This document shows, piece by piece, positions 41,707-49,025 of a stretch of 64,000 bases of DNA. The DNA lies in the NCBI GenBank assembly GCA_017540645.1, contig JAFYAQ010000022.1, positions 124,001 through 188,000 of the forward strand. The letters run 5' to 3'. Numbering within the stretch: the first letter of the stretch is position 1; the number at the start of each line of letters is the position of its first letter. Made by a program: the position numbers and the translations under genes. The notes below the pieces were generated by a model. That model made no database searches. It saw nothing but the letters and a program-made list of their open reading frames with translations, and had not been told where the DNA came from. Source of the DNA: Oscillospiraceae bacterium. Lineage in GTDB: Bacteria; Bacillota; Clostridia; Oscillospirales; Oscillospiraceae.

Positions 41707-41747
41707 AAAAGCCCCTCTGGAGCTGTTAAAGCTCTGAGGGGCTTTTT
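41707..41747. terminator. Bidirectional terminator
   Basis: AAAAGCCCCTC (41707-41717) pairs with GAGGGGCTTTT (41736-41746), with an internal AGCT/AGCT pairing. It serves two convergent small genes. Confidence 0.8.
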
Positions 41748-41963
41748 CTATGCTGCGTCTCCGCCTTTCCCGATATGCAAAGCCATTTCGACAAGCCCGC
41801 TCTGCGTCAATCCCTGGCCTTGGTCCAACACATAGTATGCCAACTCCAGCAATCCACCAGGAACGCGGTCAGCCGTCTCCATCACAACGGGTATGATCTC
41901 CGACCATATACCATGCTCCTCCAGATACCGCGCCATTGTTTCTTTGAATTGTTTTTCATTCAT
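41748..41963 (-). CDS. Small element protein of unknown function
   Basis: 71 residues from ATG 41963 (GGGGG upstream); helical, starting MNEKQFKETMARYLEEHGIW. No recognised motif. The stop abuts the terminator at 41707-41747. Confidence 0.5.
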   Translation of the reverse strand: MNEKQFKETMARYLEEHGIWSEIIPVVMETADRVPGGLLELAYYVLDQGQGLTQSGLVEMALHIGKGGDAA

Positions 41964-42097
41964 CTGTAAGCGCCCCCTTTCGCCCACAGAATAAGAAAAC
42001 CGGAGTCCGTTTTTCCGGACTATTAGCCTATCAAGCTAAAAACAATTCTTGATTGTTTATCACAATTACGGGATCAATGTTCCGGGAGAACGCATTT

Positions 42098-42131
42098 AAA
42101 GCCCCTCAGATTGATTTCTGGGGGGCTTTTG
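42098..42131. terminator. Terminator between small element genes
   Basis: AAAGCCCCTCAGA pairs with TTTCTGGGGGGCTTT with one bulge, T-rich on both sides. The remaining 41964-42231 gap is AT-rich and I see no gene in it. Confidence 0.6.
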
Positions 42132-42231
42132 ATTCAACTATGCTCGGTTATAGGTTTTTATAAAATTAGCCTTATAAGCTAATCTGCGTTGTTTAAGAAA
42201 GACTGAGGGCATGATTCTCCCGTCTTTCTAT

Positions 42232-42822
42232 TTAAGAATGGTTTTCCCGTCGCTGTCGCTGTTCTTTAACGGCTCGCTCCATATCAGCTTTGAGCCATGC
42301 CGTGTGTTCAAGTTCGTGCTGCTCACTTTCAGGCCGGTCTCTGGCCTCCGCTTCAAGCTGGGCCTCGTCAAAGACCCTGCCCTCCGCCTCGGCCCGGCGC
42401 TGTTCAGCTTTGAGCCATGCCGAATGCTCACGTTCGTGCTGTTCCTCGACAACACGGTTTGCGGCAGCTCTTGCCTCCGCCATCGGGTCAAAAGCTGCCT
42501 TTTTCTCTGGCGGCAAATGATCCGCAAGGCTTTTGATTGTAGCAAGATAGGTTTTCTGTAGAACAACATATCCCTGTAGCGCGGCAGATTGTTTCATGCC
42601 AAATTGGTTCGCGCCGTTCTGGTAATGGTCAACAGGACCGTCTCTTGCGATCGTTTCTTGCAGATCGGCAAGCGCTACTCGCATGAAAGCCGCGCTCTCG
42701 ATCAACGGAAGGATAATACTTTTTTTATTTTCGGGGCATTCTTCAAAAAAAACGATTATTCTTTCAAATTCCGTTTTTATCCGATTATTTCTTTCTAATT
42801 CTGTCAAGTTATCGGCCTCCAT
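42232..42822 (-). CDS. Phage-type protein, possible small terminase subunit
   Basis: 196 residues. The N-terminal half is helical; the segment FGMKQSAALQGYVVLQKTYLATIKSLADHLPPEKKAAF resembles the C-terminal helical part of P27-like small terminases as I recall them, but no clear helix-turn-helix is visible. The C-terminal half is charged and repetitive: HEREHSAWLKAEQRRAEAEGR is echoed by HELEHTAWLKADMERAVKEQR about 43 residues later. If terS-like, it would fit a satellite hijacking helper packaging. Otherwise a structural or coiled-coil protein of unknown role. Confidence 0.45.
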   Translation of the reverse strand: MEADNLTELERNNRIKTEFERIIVFFEECPENKKSIILPLIESAAFMRVALADLQETIARDGPVDHYQNGANQFGMKQSAALQGYVVLQKTYLATIKSLADHLPPEKKAAFDPMAEARAAANRVVEEQHEREHSAWLKAEQRRAEAEGRVFDEAQLEAEARDRPESEQHELEHTAWLKADMERAVKEQRQRRENHS

Positions 42823-42960
42823 TTTATTCGACTACACCCCCTTAAAATCATTCGCAATCAATAAAATGAAACTCCCTCACAACGGTGTCCCTATATCCCC
42901 CATACCAAAGAGCAAGGGGGGAGGTATTTTTTCAAAAATTTTTTACCGGAAAACAAATTG

Positions 42961-43350
42961 TTAATCATTCTGTCGCCGGCTCCGTGGGAACAGTGACCGC
43001 CACCGGGAAGGACCATCATCGTCCGGGTCTTGTCCATTGATCATTGCGGTGATCGTTCGGGACAACTTGGAAGCATTGAGGACTTCGTGCTGTCGGCGGT
43101 CCTCCATGCGGTCAAGATACCGGATTTCCGCCTCCGCCTCCGCTTTTAAGTCGTCGTCGGCGTCAAGCCAGCCCTGTTCCTTTGCATAAGACAAAGCGAA
43201 AGACAGTCGCGAGAAATAACGATCCTCGCCACCGTGACGCAGACAGATACAAGTCTCGCGACTTGGAGAATAAAACAGGATCACCGGCACAAGATCAACC
43301 GGCTGTTTCCAGATTTCAAAAAATGTTTCAGGCGTTTCCCTGGTGATCAT
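42961..43350 (-). CDS. Element protein of unknown function
   Basis: 129 residues, soluble, acidic middle and basic C-terminus (RWRSLFPRSRRQND). The start follows GGAGAGGCTGA. No motif recognised. It is the fourth gene of a leftward run after the sigma factor. Confidence 0.55.
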   Translation of the reverse strand: MITRETPETFFEIWKQPVDLVPVILFYSPSRETCICLRHGGEDRYFSRLSFALSYAKEQGWLDADDDLKAEAEAEIRYLDRMEDRRQHEVLNASKLSRTITAMINGQDPDDDGPSRWRSLFPRSRRQND

Positions 43351-43435
43351 TCAGCCTCTCCTTCTTTTTGTCCAGCAGCAGCTTTAACAGAATCATCTTC
43401 CGGATCGTGGACATTCCTGGAATCGTGTCAAACAT
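43328..43435 (-). CDS. Possible 35-residue coupled peptide
   Basis: ATG 43435 follows GGAGAGAT inside the end of the sigma-factor gene (8-bp overlap) and the stop lies 23 bp inside the next gene. The peptide starts MFDTIPGMSTIRKMILLK and ends in a basic stretch. The gene-to-gene overlaps favour a real small cistron, but length alone gives little support. Confidence 0.35.
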   Translation of the reverse strand: MFDTIPGMSTIRKMILLKLLLDKKKERLNDHQGNA

Positions 43436-44207
43436 ATCTCTCCGCCCTTTTCCAAATCTTTTCCAGATCTTCCCGCCGCATAGCAAGAGCTTCCACGGCG
43501 GAGGTGTGTCTACGGTGAAACTGATCTGGATTGACCTGCAAATAATAGTTTGTATTGTCCTCGATAAACCGCCGCAACTGTGCTCCCTCTGGTGTGGATA
43601 GCGCAGCGACGCGTAGCTGTGTCAAATAGCCGTTTCTGCTGCTGGCAAGGTTTTTGACGGTCATCCCATACCGCTCTGCAATTTTCGCCGACGTTTCCCC
43701 GTCAAGGAACGTTGCCCGTATCACGTCGGCGGCCTTTGGTGACAACCTGGACAACAGTTTTTCAAGCTGTTCTCGTAGCTGTTCCCGGTAAATCTTTTCA
43801 ATCACATAATCGGAAAAATCCACCTGGTCACGGATAAAATCTCCCTGGGCAGCACCTTCCGGATCATCTGGATTAATCGGTGCATCAAGGCTTTGGGCGG
43901 TATGTATGGGATCACGGGCAACCCGCTCCCATCCGACGCCGCACGCATTGTTAAACGCCCGTTTAAGATGGAGTTTGAGACAGGCAAGGAAAGACCCCGC
44001 CTCCGGGTCAAACGCTTTGACGGCAGCCACCAGCCCCAGGAAACCGGCTTGAATGAGGTCGTCGATCTCCACGGCGGCAACATCCTGGACGTACATCATA
44101 CGACGTGCGGCCAGGTATGCGACAAAGCCTCGCACGTTCTCCCAGAGTTCCGCAAACAGCTCTGTACGCCCGGCCTGTATCTCCAAAACAAGCTCTTCGT
44201 TAGTCAT
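43428..44207 (-). CDS. Element-encoded sigma-70 family RNA polymerase sigma factor
   Basis: 259 residues. Region 2: LFAELWENVRGFVAYLAARRMM and EIDDLIQAGFLGLVAAVKAFDPEAGSFLACLKLHLKRAF (near 47-85). Region 4: LEKLLSRLSPKAADVIRATFLDGETSAKIAERYGMTVKNLASSRNGYLTQLR (near 147-200). A C-terminal extension of about 55 residues has no known motif. Region 3 is replaced by a linker. Similar small sigma-like proteins occur in clostridial phage and plasmid elements. It may direct polymerase to late element promoters. Confidence 0.75.
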   Translation of the reverse strand: MTNEELVLEIQAGRTELFAELWENVRGFVAYLAARRMMYVQDVAAVEIDDLIQAGFLGLVAAVKAFDPEAGSFLACLKLHLKRAFNNACGVGWERVARDPIHTAQSLDAPINPDDPEGAAQGDFIRDQVDFSDYVIEKIYREQLREQLEKLLSRLSPKAADVIRATFLDGETSAKIAERYGMTVKNLASSRNGYLTQLRVAALSTPEGAQLRRFIEDNTNYYLQVNPDQFHRRHTSAVEALAMRREDLEKIWKRAERYV

Positions 44208-44519
44208 AATAATCCTTTCAAGAAAACGACCGGGACGTGTGAGCGCCCCGGTCTCCCTTGCGCGGTGAACAGTTCCGGACCCGTCCGCCGCTGCCGTCTG
44301 TCAGATACTCCACCATCAAGACAACTGCTGCAAGGTGTAAATGGAGGGAGAAAACGTCTTTTCAGACGAGCCGGGCGGAGGTGTCCCGGCCCGTCCTATC
44401 CGTTGAACCGGGGAAAGAAACAAAAGCGGCTCAACGTCCCAGCAATCACACAATGGAGGGCGGACCGGCGGTCACTCCGCCGCCGGTCCTGGTAACGGGG
44501 AAAGGAAGAAAAACCCCGG
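44208..44519 (-). other. 312-bp non-coding region with serial GC-rich stem-loops
   Basis: No plausible gene. Leftward it holds at least three strong hairpins: GGACCGGCGG/CCGCCGGTCC, GACGGGCCGGG/CCCGGCTCGTC (one G-U) and GACCGGG/CCCGGTC just before the sigma-gene ribosome site, plus AACCGGGG/CCCCGTT next to the upstream stop. Two stretches repeat loosely (a pyrimidine run ending TTTCCCCG, a hairpin, then CCCTCCATT). It could be a structured leader, an RNA gene or a packaging/transfer site. Confidence 0.55.
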
Positions 44520-45164
44520 TTACTTCGAACGTTTGCGTCTTACGACGGTCAGCAGTCGCTGCACGGCCGGGTCTGTCGCGAGATTTAACCGCGTGCTGCC
44601 GGTATTCACGATCACGAAAGCCAGGTCCGGGTCCTGATTGCCTACCAGCGGACATTTAAGCGTGAAGACGTCGGGACCATTTTCCGAAGGGATAGTCAGC
44701 ATCGGGAATGCGGAATCAAGCTCAGCGCTGAGAGGATCAGCGGCATTGATACCGATAAACACGCCCAAGCGCTCCCGTGTAGCGCACGCCTGTGCCTGGA
44801 GGTCCACGGCGTCAGTGTATGCTTTGATAAACGCAGCCCGCGCTTTGTCCAGCTCGGCCAGCTTTGAGCTGAGGCTCTTCTCATAGTCCTTACGGTACCC
44901 GCTCCAGGCAGCGGCACAGTCTTCCCGGGAAATGGGATTGCTGGCCTTGCTGAGCTGGGCGGCTCTCACATGGGCAACAGCCTCTTGCTCGTCAGCCTCG
45001 GCCTTATACCGACGATAAGCCGCCACGTCACCAGCGACGGCGGCAGCGTCGGCTTTTGCTTTCAGATCGTCGGCCAGGCGCGCAGCTTCTTTCTGCTCCC
45101 GCTCCAGCCGGGTCCTCAACGACTCAGCGTCGGTGATCTTCTTTTCAAGATCGGAAAGTTTCAT
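44520..45164 (-). CDS. Coiled-coil element protein of unknown function
   Basis: 214 residues from ATG 45164 (GGAG upstream). The N-terminal 60 residues form an Ala/Lys/Glu-rich coiled coil (LEKKITDAESLRTRLEREQKEA). The C-terminal part is compact and ends in basic VVRRKRSK. It lies 33 bp after the 85-aa gene. Family not recognised; scaffold- or capsid-size-redirecting roles known from satellites are only a guess. Confidence 0.55.
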   Translation of the reverse strand: MKLSDLEKKITDAESLRTRLEREQKEAARLADDLKAKADAAAVAGDVAAYRRYKAEADEQEAVAHVRAAQLSKASNPISREDCAAAWSGYRKDYEKSLSSKLAELDKARAAFIKAYTDAVDLQAQACATRERLGVFIGINAADPLSAELDSAFPMLTIPSENGPDVFTLKCPLVGNQDPDLAFVIVNTGSTRLNLATDPAVQRLLTVVRRKRSK

Positions 45165-45197
45165 TGTTGTTTCTCCTTTTTTTACGGGCAAAGCCCA

Positions 45198-45455
45198 TTA
45201 TTTGTCTGCTTTGGTAAACTTCTGCATGATTTCATTCGCCTGGATTTCGTCCCGAATCCGGGAACGTTCCGCGATGGTGGTAGCTGCTTTGAGCTGCAGC
45301 TCCAGTCGCCGCCTCTGTTCGGCAAGATGCTCCTCCCATTCACCGATTGTGTAATAGGTGCTCTTGCGTCGAATAACAGTGCCGTTGTGTTTCAGCTCAT
45401 AGTCCCTGGTTTGTGCCTTGGAACGTATACGCGCCCGGCGTGCATCGTCTGTCAT
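45198..45455 (-). CDS. Small basic element protein of unknown function
   Basis: 85 residues from ATG 45455, rich in Arg, starting MTDDARRARIRSKAQTRDY, with a helical C-terminus. Ribosome site AAAGGA is somewhat distant (12 bases). Preceded by a leader with an intrinsic terminator and an operator-bearing promoter (45567-45595). Confidence 0.55.
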   Translation of the reverse strand: MTDDARRARIRSKAQTRDYELKHNGTVIRRKSTYYTIGEWEEHLAEQRRRLELQLKAATTIAERSRIRDEIQANEIMQKFTKADK

Positions 45456-45480
45456 GGTAGGTATCAATCCTTTCAGCAGA

Positions 45481-45523
45481 ATAAAAAACGGCAAGGAAAA
45501 ACCAAATCGTTTTCCCTCGCCGT
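45481..45523 (-). terminator. Intrinsic terminator in the leader of the 45198 gene
   Basis: Leftward ACGGCGAGGGAAAAC pairs with GTTTTTCCTTGCCGT (two G-U pairs) and is followed by TTTTTTAT. It lies between the promoter at 45567-45595 and the gene it should serve, so it may act as an attenuator, or end the upstream run. Confidence 0.7.
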
Positions 45524-45566
45524 CATCGGCTAACCCATAAGGGCGGTACTCTTCACATCTGCTTTA

Positions 45567-45595
45567 ATTATACCATATTCCCGGGAATAGGTCAA
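45567..45595 (-). promoter_or_regulatory. Promoter with palindromic operator in its spacer
   Basis: Leftward TTGACC (45590-45595), 17-bp spacer, TATAAT (45567-45572). The spacer holds the perfect palindrome TATTCCCGGGAATA (45576-45589). Same architecture as the 41424-41452 promoter. Confidence 0.75.
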
Positions 45596-45747
45596 CTTCC
45601 CTGTGAAGTTAAATGCATGTGGAACTTGCCATCATTTCCCGGCTTCGGAGGGTGCATTCTAATAGCCGGGAATAAACGCTTTGCCAGTTGAGCAATCTGC
45701 ATAATCTTCTCGAATTCCGCCTCGGAAAACGAAATATTAGCTTTCAT
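45592..45747 (-). CDS. 51-residue element protein
   Basis: ATG 45747 follows AAAGGGGAAAAC; it overlaps the end of the nuclease gene by 11 bp. The peptide starts MKANISFSEAEFEKIMQIAQ and ends HMHLTSQGS. A helix-forming N-terminus and a His-rich C-terminus are visible; function unknown. Its stop overlaps the -35 box of the next promoter. Confidence 0.55.
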   Translation of the reverse strand: MKANISFSEAEFEKIMQIAQLAKRLFPAIRMHPPKPGNDGKFHMHLTSQGS

Positions 45748-46066
45748 GTTTTCCCCTTTCGTAAATCTCCAGCCAATCCGCCAGCCGCATTGTCACCAGC
45801 CACGGCTGCCGGTTGCGGCGGTGGAACACGCACGGCGCTCCATCGTGGAAGCATTCAGCGTCCCGGATTGCCTGGCCCATAGCCTCGGGGACGTTCAGCC
45901 TTTCGACCCGCTTGACCTCAATGTGAATACCAGGCAGCCCGGAGAGGTCTGGACGTTCCCCAAAAGACAAGGTCCCGCCTCGGGTGATCTGATACCCACG
46001 TTCCCGGAGAAGGTCTGCAAGTTCCCGCTCTCCGTCAGCACCTTTGCGCTGTGAGGCTTTACCCAT
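45737..46066 (-). CDS. PDDEXK nuclease, Holliday junction resolvase-like
   Basis: 109 residues from ATG 46066 (GGAGG upstream). Motifs: KASQRKGADGERELADLLRERGY (Glu near 14), PDLSGLPGIHIEVKRVE (D-x-ExK near 41-53) and a Gln/Glu helix (AMGQAIRDA). This is the layout of phage RusA-unrelated Hjc/VRR-like nucleases. It probably resolves recombination or replication intermediates of the element. It overlaps the ArpU-like gene by 8 bp. Confidence 0.75.
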   Translation of the reverse strand: MGKASQRKGADGERELADLLRERGYQITRGGTLSFGERPDLSGLPGIHIEVKRVERLNVPEAMGQAIRDAECFHDGAPCVFHRRNRQPWLVTMRLADWLEIYERGKHES

Positions 46067-46433
46067 CGGCAAGCGCCTCCAGGGCGGCTTTATGCAGCCG
46101 CTGGATCTGTCGCACGGAATAATTCAGCCCGGCGGCAATCTCCCGGAATGTATGCCCGCAAAGATACCGCTCATAAAGAATGGTCCTTTGAATCCCATCC
46201 GGTACACTGTCGACTGCGGCAAGCATTTCCCGCTGTGCCTCTATAAGCACAGAAACGCGGAGGTCAATCTGCCCGGCCAGGTCTTTGAGCTTTTCGTCAT
46301 AGCGGTGAGGATCGGCCCCGATCTCCGTAGCGATTGCGGAGACGCGTGCCTCGGTCTCCCGGAAAACAGCCAAAAGCGTTTCGATCTCCCGGTCAATGCC
46401 CTGTGCCTTTGTCAGTCTATTTTGCGTTGTCAC
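46059..46433 (-). CDS. ArpU/DUF1492-like phage transcription regulator
   Basis: 124 residues from GTG 46433, which has GGAGG eight bases upstream; ATG 46448 in frame is an alternative. The C-terminal helix-turn-helix resembles sigma region 4 (DGIQRTILYERYLCGHTFREIAAGLNYSVRQIQRLHKAAL). The N-terminal part is a coiled coil. In phages such proteins activate late genes. It lies directly beside the iteron cluster. Confidence 0.7.
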   Translation of the reverse strand: MTTQNRLTKAQGIDREIETLLAVFRETEARVSAIATEIGADPHRYDEKLKDLAGQIDLRVSVLIEAQREMLAAVDSVPDGIQRTILYERYLCGHTFREIAAGLNYSVRQIQRLHKAALEALADG

Positions 46434-46451
46434 GTCATCCGCCTCCATGTA

Positions 46452-46633
46452 TTTATTCCCCCAATGCCCTCAAAAAGACAAATGTGGGGGAGTAAAGGGG
46501 AAAAGCCTGTATTTTCAAGGTTTTCATTTATTCCCCCACCTGGGGGAGTAAACACTCTCTTTGCTCTTTACTCCGCCACCTGGGGGAGTAAATGAACACA
46601 TTGATTTTTAAGGATTTTTTCTTTACTCCCCCA
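46452..46633. repeat. Iteron-like palindromes, candidate replication origin
   Basis: Seven copies of a 12-bp half-site: TTTATTCCCCCA at 46452 and 46527, TTTACTCCGCCA at 46567, TTTACTCCCCCA at 46622, and the inverse TGGGGGAGTAAA at 46485, 46541 and 46581. Two pairs form 26-bp palindromes with a CC centre, exactly 40 bp apart. An AT-rich tract lies at about 46591-46625. The cluster sits just downstream of the RepA-like ATPase gene. Confidence 0.75.
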
Positions 46634-46655
46634 AGTTATTATGCTCTTTCGGGAC

Positions 46656-47717
46656 TTATGGAAAATAGCATAGTTCGATATAATAAGTTTTATCGACGCC
46701 ATAGCCTTTCCCAAAAGTCCGGATTGATCCCGCCTTTGCCAAGTCGGCTTTTGCACGCTCCAAGGTCTTTTCGGTAAAACCAATCGACTCAGCGAGAGAA
46801 TATAGGTCTTTAACCGGCATTTTGCCTCCCCGATTTTCAAGCGTGCTGATTATCCAACCTTTGGCATCTTCACGCTTCGGCATTGTCTTTCCCTCTTCGG
46901 ATTGGAAATCCCTGTCACGTTTCCAGGTCTTTCCCTCTGAGTGTATGAGGCCGGCGTTGTCGATCTTGAAAAGGATCGTTTCCTGGAGCGGGCCGTAATT
47001 GGATTTTTCATGGCTCAAATATCGGACGCCTTCCTCCGCGGTCCAGCCCATCATAAGAACAGACCGGGAAATGTCCCAAAGATCGGAGCTATCGGCAATA
47101 CGGTCACGGCCATAGGCTTTAGCGCGCTTATTCGTGTGACAAATGATTAAGAATGTAGTTCCGTACTTCTCACCCAAGGCGACAAGCGGCGCCATGCAAT
47201 CACGCATGGCCGCCCTGTCGCCCATGACGCAGCCCTGAGGGACAAAGCCCTGGATCGGATCGAAAATGCACAGATCGGGCGCGATCTCTGATACCACGGA
47301 TTCAAGTTCTTGTGTCCCGAACTTGACTTTCCGGAGAAAACCAGACGAATCATTTGTAAAGTCCGGAGTGATAACTCTTGATTCGTCTGCACCGGCAGCA
47401 GCCAGACGCTTTTTCAGAACAACTTTCACGGAATCCTCCGAAGAGAGGAACAGCACCCGCCCGGGTTTCCGTGTGGCGTCCTCTGGGTCAAGAAAGCATC
47501 GTTTACCGGCGCTGATAGCCGCCGCAAGCGCGACCCATGCAGATGTTTTTCCCAAACCGCCGTCGCTTGCAAGTGTCGTGATCTGGCCCTTCGGAATCAA
47601 ACCGGGAACAAGCCATTCGGCCTCTTGCGCTTCGTATGTGTCCAGCGTCCGGAACAGACTTGACAGCTTTAGGCCGTTCTCGATCTCCCCGGCATATTGC
47701 TCAAAATCACCCTGCAT
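46656..47717 (-). CDS. RepA-like AAA/RecA-fold replicative ATPase
   Basis: 353 residues. Walker A LASDGGLGKTSAWVALA (near 49-65), Walker B-like PDLCIFDPIQGFVPQ, and FLIICHTNKRAK match the hexameric RSF1010 RepA/phage replication helicase family. The C-terminal 80 residues form a winged-helix-like DNA-binding part (KEDAKGWIISTLENRGGKMPVKDLYSLAESIGF-type). The start follows GGAGG and overlaps the primase-domain gene by 49 bp. Probable helicase/initiator of the element acting at the adjacent iterons. Confidence 0.82.
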   Translation of the reverse strand: MQGDFEQYAGEIENGLKLSSLFRTLDTYEAQEAEWLVPGLIPKGQITTLASDGGLGKTSAWVALAAAISAGKRCFLDPEDATRKPGRVLFLSSEDSVKVVLKKRLAAAGADESRVITPDFTNDSSGFLRKVKFGTQELESVVSEIAPDLCIFDPIQGFVPQGCVMGDRAAMRDCMAPLVALGEKYGTTFLIICHTNKRAKAYGRDRIADSSDLWDISRSVLMMGWTAEEGVRYLSHEKSNYGPLQETILFKIDNAGLIHSEGKTWKRDRDFQSEEGKTMPKREDAKGWIISTLENRGGKMPVKDLYSLAESIGFTEKTLERAKADLAKAGSIRTFGKGYGVDKTYYIELCYFP

Positions 47718-48253
47718 AGCCGCTCGACCTCCTTCCTGTCCCGGAATACCGCCATCTGCTCAGATAACGGCGCGTTGGCAAGAATGTCGGCCAAATTCCC
47801 GAACGCTTCACGGTATCGGATTGCCAGAGCCTCGGCGTCGGTCAGATTCTCATAGTCGGCCAGATTCGCCACACGGATCACGGTATCAATCTGGTTGAGC
47901 ATCTGCTCCCGCCACGCGTCGAACATTTGCCTTACATCCCGGACGTGGCGACGCTGATCCTGCTCCTCTCGGCTCGGTGGTTCGTCGGTCAGATGAAGGT
48001 CAAAATCATCGTTCAGTTTTTTTGCGGCGTCCAGGGGCGCGAGATTGAACAGCATGGCCGCGAAGTCGATCGCGCTGCCATGAGCACCGCAGCCGTAGCA
48101 ATGGAATGTCTTGTCGTACAACTTCAAACTCGGTGTCCGTTCGCTGTGGAACGGGCAACAGATAAACCCGGCGCGGTTCGGTGTGTATCCATACGCCTTT
48201 GCCGCGTCGGAGATCTTCACGGCGCCTTTAACTGAATCAAACAAATCTCCCAT
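47669..48253 (-). CDS. CHC2 zinc-finger primase-domain protein
   Basis: 194 residues from ATG 48253 (GGAGGTG upstream). The DnaG-type zinc finger is CCPFHSERTPSLKLYDKTFHCYGCG (near 28-52) followed by SAIDFAAMLFNLAPLDAAKKL. No TOPRIM catalytic core follows, so it is a short primase-like protein, perhaps acting with host primase or the RepA-like ATPase. Typical of small phage and plasmid replication modules. Confidence 0.82.
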   Translation of the reverse strand: MGDLFDSVKGAVKISDAAKAYGYTPNRAGFICCPFHSERTPSLKLYDKTFHCYGCGAHGSAIDFAAMLFNLAPLDAAKKLNDDFDLHLTDEPPSREEQDQRRHVRDVRQMFDAWREQMLNQIDTVIRVANLADYENLTDAEALAIRYREAFGNLADILANAPLSEQMAVFRDRKEVERLCRVILSNMPGRSRTA

Positions 48254-48257
48254 TGCG

Positions 48258-48470
48258 TCACCTCCGAATTGCGTTCCGGATTTCATCCATTGGAACGTGA
48301 CCCTTCAATGATACCTGCTCCAGCTCAGCCAGAGAAAACGTGCTTGGATGATTCATGCGGGTTTTCGCTGTGTTGTATGAACACCCAAGAATCCGGGCAA
48401 GATTCGATGTTGTGACGTCATATCCCAGGAGAAGACGCCGGACATTTACAAAGGGAATATCTTTCGTCAT
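48258..48470 (-). CDS. Small helix-turn-helix protein
   Basis: 70 residues from ATG 48470, which overlaps the previous stop (ATGA). VTTSNLARILGCSYNTAKTRMNHP is a clear helix-turn-helix (near 20-44). A Cro-like or accessory regulator early in the leftward operon, just before the primase-domain gene. Confidence 0.65.
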   Translation of the reverse strand: MTKDIPFVNVRRLLLGYDVTTSNLARILGCSYNTAKTRMNHPSTFSLAELEQVSLKGHVPMDEIRNAIRR

Positions 48471-48733
48471 AGCCAAAGAGCCTCCGTAAGTGCCTTGATA
48501 AAAAAGTCATACATACACGGGGCGCGTTGCTGACTTTGTAACGTGCAAAACTCCCTCTTTGCTGTTCCGTACAAATTGTGTCTCTCAAATATTGTACGGT
48601 GCCGTGATGCTTGAATCCCTCCCGCATTGATGATACAATGGAGACGCGGGATCAGTTGCTCTGCCGCAATCGTTTCCGCTTGCCTCCCGTTCGGTGTACC
48701 AGACCGGCGGGGGGCGTTTTCTGTATCCTGCAC
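48467..48733 (-). CDS. Small element protein of unknown function
   Basis: 88 residues starting at GTG 48733, overlapping the stop of the preceding small gene and ending in ATGA overlap with the next. The coupling at both ends supports a real gene; the sequence (IPRLHCIINAGGIQASRHRT) is not recognised. Confidence 0.45.
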   Translation of the reverse strand: MQDTENAPRRSGTPNGRQAETIAAEQLIPRLHCIINAGGIQASRHRTIFERHNLYGTAKREFCTLQSQQRAPCMYDFFIKALTEALWL

Positions 48734-48906
48734 TATTTTCCCTCGCTTTCAGATTTTGTTTGAGCTTTTTCCGAAGAAGTGGCTTTTTGGGCTTTCCGCT
48801 CCCAATATCGGCGGTTATACTCTCTGACTTTCTCCGGATGCTGTTTTCTCCACTCTTTAAGATACTTTCGGCGAAGCTCCTCGGCAGATACACTCTGCTT
48901 GTCCAA
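48733..48906 (-). CDS. 57-residue charged phage-type protein
   Basis: TTG start at 48906 with a perfect AAAGGAGGT eight bases upstream. The peptide starts MDKQSVSAEELRRKYLKEWR and contains the RKQHPEKVREYNRRYWERKA pattern common in tiny phage proteins. First gene of the leftward early operon. It is too short for most ORF callers and uses TTG. Confidence 0.65.
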   Translation of the reverse strand: MDKQSVSAEELRRKYLKEWRKQHPEKVREYNRRYWERKAQKATSSEKAQTKSESEGK

Positions 48907-48940
48907 TCGGAATACCTCCTTTCGTTTCGTTTCTGAGGTG

Positions 48941-48986
48941 ATTGTATCATTTTCCTGTTGACAATTGCAAGTGAAACTGTTAGAAT
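48941..48986. promoter_or_regulatory. Divergent early/lysogeny promoters
   Basis: Rightward TTGACA (48958-48963), 17-bp spacer, TAGAAT (48981-48986) for the repressor. Leftward TTGCAA (48965-48970), 18-bp spacer, TACAAT (48941-48946) for the early operon. The two overlap, as in a genetic switch. AAGTGA (48969-48974) and TCACTT (49003-49008) are possible repressor half-sites. Confidence 0.65.
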
Positions 48987-49025
48987 AAGGAAAAAAGAAG
49001 TATCACTTCATTTGGGGGTATTTGC

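Noticed and set aside
42228..42569. A 113-residue frame overlapping the possible small terminase
   Set aside because: A shadow of the longer frame 42232-42822, which has a coherent helical and repeated pattern.
46452..46633. CRISPR array
   Set aside because: The repeats are short inverted half-sites with irregular spacing and no cas genes; an iteron cluster fits better. No CRISPR array was seen anywhere in the window.
48585..48950. A 121-residue gene in the repressor-side gap
   Set aside because: It overlaps two better supported coupled micro-genes in another frame and has no ribosome site.
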